Translations under genes and position numbers: made by a program
The notes under the pieces: generated by a model
The model's database searches: none
Seen by the model: only the letters and a program-made list of their open reading frames with translations
Told to the model about the DNA's origin: nothing
Assembly (NCBI RefSeq): GCF_000224145.3
Contig: NC_020167.2
Span: 5,133,787-5,197,786 of the forward strand
DNA from: Ciona intestinalis
Lineage: Eukaryota > Chordata > Ascidiacea > Phlebobranchia > Cionidae
DNA: 64,000 bases
Direction: 5' to 3'
Part shown: in pieces, positions 1-12,270 of the stretch
Layout of the letters: every line of letters starts with the position of its first letter
How positions within the stretch are numbered: position 1 is the first letter of the stretch

Positions 1-98
1 GGTTTTATAATTCTTTGAATTTTCTTTGTTTACTACTAAGTGGAACGAGAAATAGAATAAAAAGTTGTCTCTTCTTTTCCCTCCCCGCTATATTCTAT
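1..98 (+). mobile_element. MITE-A, right half, cut by window edge
   Basis: MITE-A is a ~190 bp element with terminal inverted repeats. The intact form begins TAGTAGGGTGGGGGAAGATG and ends with its complement. Internal landmarks are CTGATCGTGTTTTAAACAAT, ACAACGGTCTATGGGAGTCG and AATTCTTTGAATGTTCTTTG. Ends sit in TATA-rich sequence, consistent with but not proving TA target duplication. This copy lies in an intron of the USP40-like gene. Confidence 0.8.
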
Positions 99-172
99 TA
101 AAATAAGGAATTAATGACTAATTGCTCCTACCGGATCAACCATACTAATATATTATAAAAAAGTAATCACTA

Positions 173-297
173 GCAAAGTTACATACATGGTAATTTGTAA
201 GCGGGCACGAGGTGTACGAAATAAAAAACCTGCGTTATAATGACTGCCATTGCCCTGTCATGCAAGAATAACCAAGTAACATCCATTCATTTTTTCA
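173..297 (+). mobile_element. SINE-B, 3' tail fragment
   Basis: SINE-B is a tRNA-derived element. Its head contains a TGGCATAGTGGTTAGCGCGC-type A box and a GGTTCAAGG-type B box. Its tail contains GTAACTCGTAAGCTGGCACG, CGTTATAACGACTGTCGTTT and a final ACATTCATTCATT. This fragment keeps only the tail. Confidence 0.65.
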
Positions 298-394
298 AAA
301 AAAGAAAACAATATAATTGCACATGATATATGAAAAGATTAGGACTGACTAAAATAAGATTATTCAAACCCATATTAGAAAAAAATCTTTACAG

Positions 395-1522
395 GTCGAA
401 TGAACTACTTTTGACAGTAGTTCTCCACGTACCTGGTACTCGCTGTTATACTGAAGAAATGGAGCTGATTACTGAAAAAGCCGCTCCAAAACTTGGCCAA
501 GTTTTTGCAGAGATTCTTAATGTGGTGGTGGATGATTTAATAATTGCTCGAAAGTTCGTTGAAAAAAATGAATGGACGGTCATTCAAACTGATGATTCAA
601 ACGTAAGTGGTGAATGATCTGTTTCGTGTTATAGTACAGCAGAAATTAAATGGAAAATATATTCAAAGAAAGTATATTAATCCTGTATATAAAATAGTCA
701 CGAATTTAAACTAAAGTTTAAAAATAATTTTTATTTATGAATAAAAACAATAACAACAGTTTGTTTTTTTTTTACTTTAACTTTAGGATTCTCCGACAAA
801 AACTAAACCAAGCAAAAGCGGGAAACGTGGTAAGAGACTTTCTGGGAAGAGGAAATCTCTCAAGACTCAGAAAGAATCAATACAGTTAAAGCATGGCGAT
901 GTAATTGGAGTTAAAATTAAATCTTTGGAAGAAAAATCATCTTTCGAACTTGATCTGATTGATTTTGATACAGAGGAGGACATTTTTATGCAAAAAAAGT
1001 TAAAGGAAATCAAAGAGAAGTCCCAAGAATTTAACAAGTGAGTTTTGATCTTGGCATACTTAAATGTGTTGAAGCAGTTATTGAACAATAGCTGTGATTC
1101 TAATAATAAAAAATAGCAGTTTGCCATTTTCAGTATAAAGCTATTTTATGAAGAAAAATTTGACCTTGCACGTGTTTCATAACATGACTTTTATTGGTAG
1201 GTTTTAATTTACAAATGTTGCAACTTGTAGGCTGGCATGACATGTTTAAAAAAGGTCACCTGTGATATAACTGTCTTTGCTCTACCATACCAAAACAATT
1301 TCTTTAGAGGTGTTTAAACATATGTTACATATCTAAAGGTGTTTAAACATATGAACTTATTATTTCAGGAGCCACGATGGTGCTAACGATCAAGTCCTAG
1401 ACAATGATTCCAATAATGCAATTAAAACTGTGAATGCCAAAAACAATAAAGAAAAGGAAAATACACTGAAAATACATGTTGACAATTTTTCAGAATCTTG
1501 TAACGGTCTTCCCACCTCTTGA
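395..1522 (+). CDS. USP40: USP40-like ubiquitin carboxyl-terminal hydrolase, C-terminal exons only
   Basis: Three exons fit one reading frame: 395-602, 787-1037 and 1369-1522, the last ending in TGA. Exon 395 follows a TTTACAG acceptor and begins on a third codon position, so more exons lie left of the window. The encoded tail contains APKLGQVFAEILNV and FVEKNEWTVI, then a Lys/Arg-rich stretch, then HGDVIGVK, an acidic DLIDFDTEEDIF segment and finally LKIHVDNF. From memory of the family, the C-terminus of vertebrate USP40 has the same order: an EKFEW-type segment, DGDTIGVKNLL and IHVGSF close to the end. The catalytic USP domain is not in the window, so deubiquitinase activity is inferred from homology only. 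Remote alternatives are other ubiquitin-like-domain proteins. Fairly confident in the gene, less so in the exact left boundary. Confidence 0.66.
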
Positions 1523-2679
1523 CACGAACTTTCTAAGTTTTTCAAACAGTAAATACGAACATAATACATCTTTATTGCGTTCCATGCTTCAGGTTTTCTT
1601 TTATATAAAATGTGCATATGTTTGAAAGTTGGTCATTTGAAAATTCGCTTGCATTGCTAAGACATAAGCTTTTCTAAATTATACCTTTTGTTTTGCAAAC
1701 AGTTTGACAATTTGCATTGTTTCTGGGTTCAATTTATAAATTTTAACAATTTAACCAGTATAAATACACCTTGAATTAAAATATTTAGGATTTTTAGATA
1801 AAACTTTTAAATGTTGTTGTGTTTAAATATCAGTGGTGCAATATTTTGTTTGGGTAAATTGGACCAGTGTTTTTTTTTTGCAGTCAAAATGATTAATAAC
1901 ATAATTATGACTCTTCTGCTTAATAGCTGTATATGCACAGTGTTTACAAATAATTTTTTTTTGTGAACCATTTTTATGTTCTGACCAAAGAAAGTCTTAC
2001 ATTAAATTATGTTTATTTGTTTCTATAATGTGATTTAGGTAAACCAGGACAAGGATATCGGTAAATTGGTATAGTGATTCGTCAAGTGATTCATAAGGTA
2101 CGTTTCTCCTGGAATTTATATTAAACGCTCCAGTTCTACCTTGTTTAGTCTGAAGACTGTGAAGTGTGTGACTTTGTGAGTTTAGGAAAAAAGAAAGTCG
2201 ATCTATGACACTAATGTATTGTCTTTCCCTTAGTCAGTATGACTTGCAGTTTTCCTTCTTCTGTGCGGCAATAATCCCAACACGCGTGTCAGATTAAAAG
2301 TTCATGTTCAGTGTAGTACTGCCAGCGGCCATCCAAATTCGAGTTAAATTAAATTACTACCAGCCCTCGCTATTGACCGTACTCGCGCACTGTTTAAATT
2401 TAAGTTAACGTTTGTTTGCTTTAATACAGACAGGGATATCATGTGCGTGGGTCAGGCAGCGCAGTGCCGTGCAAATTCTACAGTGGATGCACGCCACTTA
2501 CGTGAGTGATGTATACAGAATAAAAGGCTGTTGTGGGGTGACTGTGTCGTACAGGAAGTCATATTATAGCTATGTTTTTTTACAAAGCTGTGACGCGCAA
2601 TTATATATATTTTTTATTGTGCACCAGTAATAAAATTCAGTTACTGCTAAGTTAGCTATTAAACCAATACAATATTTCG
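1523..2679. other. USP40-GCLC intergenic region
   Basis: AT-rich DNA between the USP40-like stop and the GCLC leader acceptor. I see no further coding exon. A 72-codon open frame at 2412-2630 lacks any recognisable similarity. The GCLC promoter and possible 5' UTR exons should lie here, but no clear TATA box or CpG-rich core stands out. Confidence 0.5.
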
Positions 2680-2694
2680 GTTTGATTTTGCAGA
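2680..2694 (+). promoter_or_regulatory. 3' splice acceptor in the GCLC leader, possible spliced-leader site
   Basis: A pyrimidine-rich TTTGATTTTGCAG ends at 2693, 39 bases before the GCLC start codon at 2733. No upstream coding exon is needed, so it joins either a 5' UTR exon or a trans-spliced leader. Tunicates are known to use spliced-leader trans-splicing; which applies here cannot be read from the sequence. Confidence 0.4.
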
Positions 2695-2732
2695 TTACTA
2701 GACTGTGTCTTGTAGTAAAATTTATTATTTGA

Positions 2733-5700
2733 ATGGGGTTACTTGAGTTCGACGGTGAACCTTTATCATGGCAGCAGTTGCAGCCTTATGTAGAACATGT
2801 AAAATCACATGGAATTCAACAGTTCTTGCACAACTACAACCGTCTTATGAAACGACCAGGTGATATGTTGAAATGGGGTGATGAGGTCAGTATTTTGTTG
2901 CTTTTCTAACATTGTTTTTTTGTTTGTCATGTTTTGTGTTTGCATATTGTAACTGGAGATCCAAAGGAATCACACGTGACTGTCGGTTTTTGGTGTCTGG
3001 ATTTTGCTTTCTTTGCTCTAACTTTGGTTATAATAATTAAACATAAATGGCTTGTTTGTTTGCTATGTGTAGCAACCACGCTTATTTTCTTTCTTTAAAT
3101 GTAATTATGTAAACATGTTTTAACCTGTAAGTGTGTTTTAACAACTGTCTTTTCGTTTAAAATATTTTCCAATCTTTGCTACCATAAATAAAAATATATA
3201 ATATCATATGTATATATATATTTTATTTTATATTATGCCTTTGTTAAACTTAATCACTGAAGAAAATGCCTTCACTTGAGTATGTTGCGCTTGCACAATT
3301 TTAACCATGCAGCCATTTTATCTTGGTTTGCTTACCTCTTAAAGAGAGAAACCATCACTAAAAATGAACTGCATTCGTGCATTGTGTAAATGTTAACAAA
3401 GGCTGTGCACAACAAACTATATGTAATTTACAATTGGAGTATTATACATACATTTTTAATGCAAAATACACAGTAGTCTGGTCATTTTTATTTACATGTT
3501 TATATTTAAAAGGTGGAATACATGATTCTAAAGTTTGACCACAAGAATAAAAAGGTCCAACTTTCACTTCGAGGGGAAGAACTGTGTGAAATACTGCAGG
3601 AAAAGGAGAGAAAAAAAATGAAAAAGTATTTTAGCTTATTTTTTGTATTGTAGGATGATATGAAATTACAGTATTCAACATAGTTAATTAAATACATATA
3701 TATGCACTTATATAACAGATTTAAAAGTTTACTTTTTGACCGGAGAAGTTTTTTCACAATATTTCTGTCTAAAAATAATTTTTTCTCAGAATTTTATCTG
3801 ATATAAATCAACATAAAACACCAGTTTTGATTACAGACCACCTGTTTGTGGATTTTTTTATGAATTAGCAAAAATCCGCAGATTGTCATGGAAAACCAAA
3901 AAGTCTGGACAAAGGATTTATTCTTTTTTTGATTTATTTATTCTAACCACTCTGGTATATATATACATGCATTTATGTGGTATCGATATGTGCAATCAAA
4001 TAACAGTACTCAGTTTTTCAGTAGTCTCACTTAAGTAAAAAAACATACAAAAATAATAATATTCAATTTTTATCAGTCTAACATCACTGTGGAGACCTGA
4101 ATATGCAAGTTATATGGTGGAGGGTACGCCTGGTGTTCCATACCTTGGTTATATGGCTCAGTTTAATGTGGTTGAGGGCAACATGAGGATGAGGTAATAT
4201 TACATGTTACTTCCTGGAAATATAATCTCCATCAATTGTATTTTTTCATGAATGCCAAAATCTGCATGTATTGTATTTTGTTGTAATGTTTTCTAATATC
4301 CAATAAAGATTGTTTTTATTTGATTACATAAAGATTGTTTTTATTTGATTATATATTTGGTGATCCTTCTTTCAAACTGTTCAGTTGTATCTTTAATTCA
4401 TTGCATTGTAGCAAATGCCATAAAATTATGATTTGTTCTTTGTTGTATGATTATGCCGAAGTACATTTATGTTATCAGTTAAGATTGTTACATTCACCTT
4501 TTATGGTGACGGATATCTGTCACGGGCATTTTAGCTCAATTATAAATTTGGAAGTGGTCAATATATGTAATTGACTTTTTTAAATTTAAATTTTAAATTT
4601 TTTAAAATTTTCCAAAAACTATTCCATTCTGAAAAAATTAGTAAATAAATAAAAAAAAAACAAAAAAAAACAGGTGTTTGAATTTTATGATTTTTTACAA
4701 ATAAATATATATATATTTACTTTAACATGAACGGTTTACAAGCTCTGCATTGCCTGTAGCTGTATGACTTGCATAATATAAGAACTTGTCATTACTGAAC
4801 TGTCATAACCTTTGATTCCTTTTATTTAATTAAGGAGAAAAGAAGTTCAGGAACTTTTAAACGAGGATGAACAGATAATGAGCCTCACTGTATTTCCAAG
4901 GTAGTTAAACTAATTTTAAACAACTTCAATAATAATTACACCATGCTTTCTTTCTTTGTTTATCATATAAATTCATAACTACGGATTCAATATTAAGTTC
5001 CACCTTTGTTTTTCTTAAAAAATGGATTACAAATTATAATATATTGAACGCCTTTGCCTAGATGCATTAATGTTTAAAAATATGCCACCAAATTTATATC
5101 CTGTATTTTCCACATTAAATATTAATAAATAATCCTTTCCACGTTAAAATTTTTTCCACTTGAAATTAATTAAGATTAGCCTCTGATCAGGTGGAAGCTG
5201 AATGAAACTTTTATGTTTGTACCAATATCTTATAAACTAACAGTTAATGATACATACAGTCGGCCAAACTAATAGTTGTACCTAACTACAAGCATTGTTA
5301 AAGCACAACAATTATCACAGGTTGGGCTGCGTTAACTTCACCCACCCCGCATATGACATCACGGGGCCGGAATCGAACCCTGTGTCTCGATCTTTATATT
5401 TTCCAGACCAAGCTATCACCAGCCACCCTAGATTTCCGTAAGTATTGCAAAACAATATGATTATATGATACACTCACACTGACTATATATAATTGTTTTT
5501 CTGGCTGTTGGCTCAAACATAGAAAAAATTAAAAGAACTAATTCTAAACACAGATTTTAATATAAGATTTCTTTACCAGAACTGGTAAATATATCATTCT
5601 GTGAGTATTTTCCTATAGTGTTTTAGTAAGCAGTGCTCTTTGTGGGGGTTTCAGTTATATAATTCTGTAAATCTTTCTTGTTTGCAACCAAATGAAAAGA

Positions 5701-8700
5701 TAAAAGAGGATCAAAAGTGGCTCATCTTACCCCAACCTAATATATTCCCTTCTTTTTACCCTAATAATAGGCCATTTTTGTTAAAAAATAAATATATTTT
5801 TAGGTCTTTAAACACTCTTTTGCTTAAACCGAATAAAAAAAAGATAAAAGAGAATTAAATTGTGTGCTATCTTATTCTTACCCGAACTACTGTATAACCT
5901 TCTCTTTACCTTTGTAATATTTGTTACAAATAATTATATTCTCAGGTCTTTAACACGCAACATTCGTTTGCGAAGAGGAAAGAAAGTGGCAATCAACATT
6001 CCAAGTACGTTGACTTGTTTGTTTCATTTTATGGCAACTTGATTTTTCTAAACACCTAAGCTATAAAATTTAAATTAGTAGCTTGGTGATTTTAATTAGA
6101 GTCTTGAATGGCTATTACTTTGTAATTTGATATGCGTACATGGATATTTGTAGTTGTATACTTGTTTAAGTAAAGAATATGCAATTTGTAAATAATATTA
6201 ATTTTGTAGGTATTAACATTTTTACCATTCTCAACAATTCAGTGTGCTTATGTAGGCTTAGTCTTGATGTATTATCATAGATGTAACTTTATTATTTTTC
6301 TTTTAATTTATGACTGACAATAATTTAGACTTTTAGCTCCAACTCATTAGTGAACACTGGGTTGAAGCAATTGCAGTTTAGTATCTTGCCAAGTACACAT
6401 ATGGAATACGGCCACAATGGTAGCAGAACTAGCCTTGGATTGATAACCTCTGTGTTATGAGCAACTGTGCCTCGGCTATGCGATGACTGTAATTATCTCA
6501 TATTTCATTACAGTTTTCAAAGACAAAAACACACCTTCCCCCTTCATCGAGCAAATAAATGACCCAGAGTCTGCAGCTGGTGCCAAACCAGACCACATAT
6601 ACATGGATTGCATGGGCTTCGGAATGGGCAACTCCTGCCTTCAGCTTACTTTTCAAGCTTGTAACATAGAGGAGGCTAAACTTCTTTATGACCATCTCGC
6701 CCCCGTTTGTCCCATTATGGTAAGCATGACACGCAAAAAAGGTTTTTTTAGTCAAAACTGCACGAAAATCATAAAAAAAGAAAGATAATGTATAAAAATG
6801 TGCAGTTTTGACTAAAAAGGAACAGTTTTATTTTGACAAAAATGAACAGTCTTTAAAGAATGTGCAAAACTGTGTATGGACAATAGTAATGGAACAAAGC
6901 ATTAAAGTATAACAAAAGGTTCTTTGTTTACATTAAAATCTATTATGAAGTGGTCAAACACGGAATCATCAATTATAGTAAAAAGGCAGGGTGTTTTCAG
7001 GGTGATATTTCAAATAAAAAAAAACCTCAACACCACATGTCAGTAACACAATGACTGACCCACTTTTCACATATTTGTTCAAACAACAATTTTCCTCAGT
7101 TGGCCCTGAGTGCAGCATCCCCATTATACAAAGGATATATAGCCGACATCGATGCACGATGGCAAGTTATCGCGGGAAGTGTCGATGACAGAACTAGCGA
7201 AGAGTTGGGCTTGGAACCACTTAAGCATAACAAGTAAAATATCAGAAAACTTTAAAATATTTTACAACTTTTAAAACAACTGCAAAGTAAAATATTTTAC
7301 AATTTAAATTTCTTGCAATCTTAAATATAAATATCTTATAAATGATATAGTAGAGTGGGGGAAGATGGGACACCTTTAACACATAATATCCAAATAGCCT
7401 GATCGTGTTTTCAAGAATTAGCAACGGTCTGTGGAAGTCGTGAAGATACGGTTTTATAATTCATTGAATGTTCTTTGTTTACTACCAAATGAAAAGAGAG
7501 AACTAAACGAAAAGGTGTTCCATCTTCCCCCACTCTACTATATTATAAAGTTGTAGGTCTTCTCTTGGGGGTATTACTACAATTAGTATGAAGTGTAGGC
7601 TATATATCTATATATATAATTTTTATAAAAAAAATTGCTTTAATCCCAGTTCTCTTGGTTCAGCTAGCTGTAGTGCCTCTGTTAAGTATTTTGTAATGAC
7701 CTATTAAAAACGCTTTAATGTTTAAAGCATTAATGGAAAAATGAATATAAACATACCACTAATTGAATGGCCTAATGGGTCAACTCTGGCTTACATCCCA
7801 GGCCCCTGACAAGGACCTTAGCCTCATATAATAGAACACTTATTTAATTAAATTTGTATGTTGATATTTTGTAATAATAATGTCAATTTGAGTTAAGCGA
7901 CTACAGGATGTGTATAGTTTGTATGAACATTTTATATAATTGACATTGTGAGATAAAAACAAATAGTGTTATGATACACCATACATGTATTTTCAATGCA
8001 CATAAAACGATAACATAATATTTAAGCTGAATATTTTTTAGAAAAAAAATTAGAATGAATAATTTTACTAGTTTAAATGTATTATGGCAAAAACAAAGTA
8101 AACAGTTCAAATGTATTTTTTTTTCTGCTCGACATAATAAAGCTCCCTTAAATTTATTAAAGCCATTTTGCAAAATAGATTTTGTGTAAAGTGAATAAAA
8201 CAAATCAAAAATTAGGTACAGAAAATTTACCAAAAAATAATAGTATATATTAATATACTATTAACAAATTATTCAACAATTTTTATACTTCATAAAAAAA
8301 ATGTAAAGAATATATAGAACAAGCTAGTAAAAAATAAATTTTTACATGTAAGCTTACATTTTTACCAGAATAGCAATTTCAAGTAAAATGTTTCACGCTT
8401 ACACCTGTTGCCAAGAGCAGCAGAATTTTTTTATAATTAATAACGTTACCAAAAATTTTGCAAATTACTATTAGAATATTCTGTTTAAGTTTGTTTTAAT
8501 TACATTTTCTTCACAGACAAGTTATCCGCAAGTCAAGATATGATTCAATTGATAGTTACCTTTCTTCAAATTCAAAAATATTTAACGATATTAATGTGGA
8601 GGTAAATCAAGAGGCAAAGTCAACTTTACTCAATGCAGGTGATTTCAAAGTAACAAAAACATGTTATTAAATAAAATAGAAATGAAATAAAAAAATCTTA

Positions 8701-11700
8701 TAAATGGTATTTATCCGCTTTATATGGTAACATATAACATTTAAATTACGAAAGAAACAATATGGCTTGACAGTAGCAAAGTAAATATAAAATATATAAA
8801 TTTATATATAAATATTACATATATATATATATATATATATATTACATATTTTTTTAGATGAAAATATTTGGTTTGAAAAATATTTGGTTTAAAAAAATTA
8901 ACTTTAAAACAGCGCTTGTTTGATAGTTAATGGTAAATTTATTTTAAGTGTTAATGGTAAATTTATTTTAAGTGTTAATGGTAAATTTATTTTAATGTTT
9001 TTTTCCTGGTTAATCTAAAGTTGTCACGGTTTATTGCTCACAGGTATCGACGAACTTCTCGCGCAACACATCGCCCACTTGTGGATACGCGACCCGTTAA
9101 CTTTGTTCTCGAAAAAGATCGACCTCGACGACGAGAACGAGGCAGATCACTTTGAGGTTGGAATTTTTCATTGTACAATTTAATAAAATATTTCTGAAAT
9201 GGTAATATAATATTGTTAGTAATAGGCGTATTGCAATGCTTGAAAAATACTGTTGTCGTAATTGCTTTTCTCGTGCAACATTGCTGCAGAAAAATAAGTA
9301 TTTTTCCAATATATAACTTAATGTATTATATTTACTGAAAAAATTTTCTAATCTATGTGGGTGAGGTCCCGCTCGCACCCCGTGAGTCAAGAATTTAGGC
9401 CAAGGTTGGCACATTACCTTAAGACCCAGGGTGCTACTGCATGACCTCACTAGTTTTTGGAGCCTGTCTGTAGTTAGGCATTAATAGTAATGGACTGTAA
9501 TATCAGTGAATGTATTATATTCATTATATATATATATATAGAAATCCCATCAAAAATGACATAAAACTTCTCCTCTTCTAAGAACATCCAGTCCACCAAC
9601 TGGCAGTCGATGCGGTTCAAACCTCCTCCTCCGGGATCTTCTATTGGGTGGAGAGTCGAGTTCCGAGTTTGTGAAGCTCAACTCACCGACTTCGAAAACG
9701 CAGCATTTGTTGTTTTCATCGTTCTTCTAACTCGTGTCATTCTTACTTATAAACTTGACTTTCTAATGCCACTCTCTCATGTAAGTTTTTTTTGTGGTTG
9801 TCGTTTAATCGGACGTTGTTTAGGACTTTATTATTTAGGAGATATTTGAATATTATTCATTGTACTTCATTATTTTATAAAGTTCATGATAATGTACTTC
9901 ATTATTCTGGTGTTTTTTTATTAAAAATTTAATGAATGTTTAAACTTTATAACTCCATTCTGTTACCTGCTTCCAGGAATAATGTAAATGACTGTTTACA
10001 GCTCATTTGGTTTAAAACATAGTGTATTTTCGCAGTTCCGTCTTATATTTGGTTAAACTTTATCATGGAATGTGTCCCACAGAAATGTACTGCATTTTTA
10101 TACTGGATAAGATGCTATAAATTTATGAACATTGTGCCTAGTAGCAGAAGTAATAGAATGATATATTTTAAAAGGATATACATTTTGCCTGCATAAATAC
10201 AGTCTTTCCGCCTATAAATGCAACACTTTTATACCAGGTAAACCTCTAAAAGATTACTAACAATTTACTTCTATACCAGGTTGACAGTAACATGGAGAAG
10301 TCACAGAAAAATAATGCGATCCTTAAAGAAAAGTTTTACTTCAGAAAGAATGTGAATACGAGTCGATCCCCTGCATGTTGCACACAGCTTTGCTCTTTCA
10401 ATGGGAAGTCTAATGATAATAACCGTAAGCTTTACCAATATAAAATATGACATTCTATTTTGTTTGCATTGATTCGTGACTTCAACAGGTAGCTTTTTGT
10501 TTAACAGTTTTTCTCAAGTAGTTTTAGTAGCTTGTCTTTAATGGCTGTTGTTTTGTTGCTAGTTTCCTTCTTTCTGTTGCTTTAATTAATTTGATTTTCC
10601 TTATCGTATTTGATAAGATGAGAAAAAATTTTAAAACTTGAATGGATAAATGAAACTTTTTTATTCTTTACCCAGTATTGCATTATCTTCTAAATTAATT
10701 TTAAGACATTGTTTTTTTCTAAACCATCACTATTGTTTAAATTTGGATTAAAACCTGTTTAAAAACTTATTTCAATCTATTTTAGCCGCAAAGTGTGCAG
10801 AAAATGATCATTCTGATTGCTGTGCAGAAATGACCATAGACACCATCATTAATGGAAAGGTAGAATATATGTAACTCGGATTGTATTGCATATGAGCCAG
10901 TCAAAGCATGGCAGGTGCACGACTAATTTTGTTTACAAACTTTTGGTTATGCACGCCATATTTTGTTCCACGCATGTCAATTAATTGAACAATGAAAAGA
11001 ATCCGTATGAAATAGAATTTCCTAGCGGGCTTGGGAAAGTACGTGCTTTGCCTGCCGATTTTTGATAATAGTCGGGGCACACATGAAAAATAACGCCTTT
11101 CACACGCGAAATCTCGTCAGGAACTGCCATACTCTGCAGACTAGCATAGGAGTATGATTAAGTCTTAATTTTTTTACCATTGCCATTCTGGAGCTAGTAC
11201 AGTTGTTCGAAAAGTCAATGTGCACTTAGCACTTATTTTTTTGTTAACAGTCTTTGTATAGAATCCAGGAAACAAAATAAGCAGGGTCCAAGCCTGTATT
11301 GATGCTCACAGAGGCCACTTTCAACTAATAATTGTAATTTAAATTTACCTTTTACATTTTTACTGAAACATGTATTTTAATCAATGTTTAACTGCAAAGT
11401 GACTATCCAGGCAGCCTGTACAACAAGAATTGCCAATGGTCTGGCCTGTTAGCAATATTTCACTCACCGAAATCATCTGTGTAAATTTATTGCAGAACTA
11501 ATCGCAATAAAACAATAGAAAAATATATAAACAGTCGAACATAGAAAAAGTTTTGAAAAATGTTTATGATCACATTTCACATGATAATGGTGAAATTTTC
11601 ATGATCATTACAGGAAGACGTGTTCCCGGGATTCATCCCGCTCATCCGAAGATACCTTGATAGTGTGGAGGTTGGAGTGGAAGCAAGATGCAGCATCTCT

Positions 11701-12270
11701 GAGTATCTTAACCTCATAGGGAAGAGAGCATCTGGTGAAGAGTTTGTAACTTAACAACAAAAGCTCTTTTTTTTACTGTTAGAATTGATATTTTTTGCAG
11801 GGCGGTTTTCTTTATTTTTGTGATGAAAGATTTTTCTTTTTTTTGTCTTTCATCTTTAACAATTTAGACAACCCACAAACAACTGCTTGGTTGTTTTGCC
11901 CAAGGACACGCATGACCAAAATAGTAGCAGCGCCAAGCCTTGAACCTCAAAACTCTGGGCTAAAGGCAGACGTGCTCATAACTTTTGCCATGGCACTGGA
12001 CACTTCAGATATTTAAAAATGTTAAGATTTTGTTCTTAACTTTCCTATTTAGGAGAATACATGAGTGCAGCCCAGTGGATTCGACACTTTGTCACTAACC
12101 ACCCTGAGTATAAACAAGACTCCGTCGTCACTGATTCCATCGCTTACGACCTTCTTGTTCGCTGTGACCAGATTGAGAAAGGAGAAGTGAAATGCCACCA
12201 GCTGTTCGGCATGCCGCGCCACAAGAGCGAATACATCCAGGCAAACAAAGATCCCATGAACGGTTCCTGA
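2733..12270 (+). CDS. GCLC: Glutamate-cysteine ligase catalytic subunit
   Basis: Fifteen exons: 2733-2885, 3513-3625, 4077-4193, 4835-4900, 5321-5437, 5946-6004, 6514-6719, 7100-7233, 8517-8638, 9044-9156, 9583-9780, 10280-10424, 10786-10859, 11614-11734, 12053-12270. They total 1956 bp, giving 651 aa (human about 637), and all phases agree. The enzyme joins glutamate and cysteine with ATP, the rate-limiting step of cytosolic glutathione synthesis. Collinear landmarks include the start [56 protein letters not shown] near residues 242-252, [21 protein letters not shown] and HPEYKQDSV. The cysteine matching human Cys249, implicated in pairing with the modifier subunit, is kept (about C250), while its neighbour is Ser. 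Residues about 490-530 form a Cys/Asn-rich loop longer than usual. Start chosen by homology to the family N-terminus. Introns hold MITE and SINE copies. Confidence 0.97.
3060..3200 (+). repeat. Family-D dispersed repeat
   Basis: Contains TGTAGCAACCACGCTTATTT, GTGTTTTAACAACTGTC and CAATCTTTGCTACCATAA, blocks shared with copies near 42815, 28255 and 54290 and, inverted, near 23300 and 24840. Located in GCLC intron 1. Class unknown. Confidence 0.5.
4306..4352 (+). repeat. Two-copy 24 bp tandem repeat
   Basis: ATAAAGATTGTTTTTATTTG plus four bases occurs twice back to back in GCLC intron 3. Confidence 0.7.
5694..5966 (+). repeat. Diverged tandem duplication including a splice acceptor
   Basis: Two ~130 bp units (about 5694-5820 and 5834-5966) share AAAAGATAAAAGAG near the start and AGGTCTTTAA.AC.C at the end. 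The second unit ends in the real acceptor and first codons of GCLC exon 6. The first ends in a look-alike acceptor followed by AT-rich sequence. Confidence 0.65.
6335..6481 (-). mobile_element. SINE-B, 5' half
   Basis: Minus-oriented head and middle, degenerate: CAACTCATTAGTGAACACTG, GGTAGCAG and a decayed tRNA-like end. In GCLC intron 6, ending about 30 bases before exon 7. Confidence 0.6.
7349..7540 (+). mobile_element. MITE-A, complete
   Basis: Both termini present (TAGAGTGGGGGAAGATGGGA and its complement). In GCLC intron 8. Confidence 0.9.
8816..8845 (+). repeat. TA microsatellite
   Basis: Run of AT dinucleotides in GCLC intron 9. Confidence 0.8.
8926..8998 (+). repeat. Three-copy 24 bp tandem repeat
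   Basis: Unit TTAATGGTAAATTTATTTTA plus AGTG, three copies, in GCLC intron 9 shortly before exon 10. Confidence 0.8.
9354..9465 (+). repeat. Family-C dispersed repeat
   Basis: Begins TATGTGGGTGAGGTCCCGCT and includes AATTTAGGCCAAGGTTGGC. Related copies occur at about 17990 and 32007. In GCLC intron 10. Confidence 0.5.
11868..12002 (-). mobile_element. SINE-B, head fragment
   Basis: Minus-oriented, with GCCCAAGGACACGCATGACC, GTAGCAGCGCCAAGCCTTGA and CTCTGGGCTAAAGGCAG. Lies just before the last GCLC exon. Confidence 0.65.

Noticed and set aside
2412-2630. Possible extra coding exon upstream of GCLC
   Set aside because: It would place coding sequence before the well-supported GCLC start and shows no similarity to the family N-terminus.
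6498-6755. 85-codon minus-strand frame over GCLC
   Set aside because: Antisense shadow of GCLC exon 7, which is certain on the plus strand.
7242-7424. Short open frames within MITE copies (also 14356-14721, 23916-24098, 57519-57719)
   Set aside because: The same frame recurs in several MITE copies because the element sequence recurs; no sign of a transposase or conserved protein.
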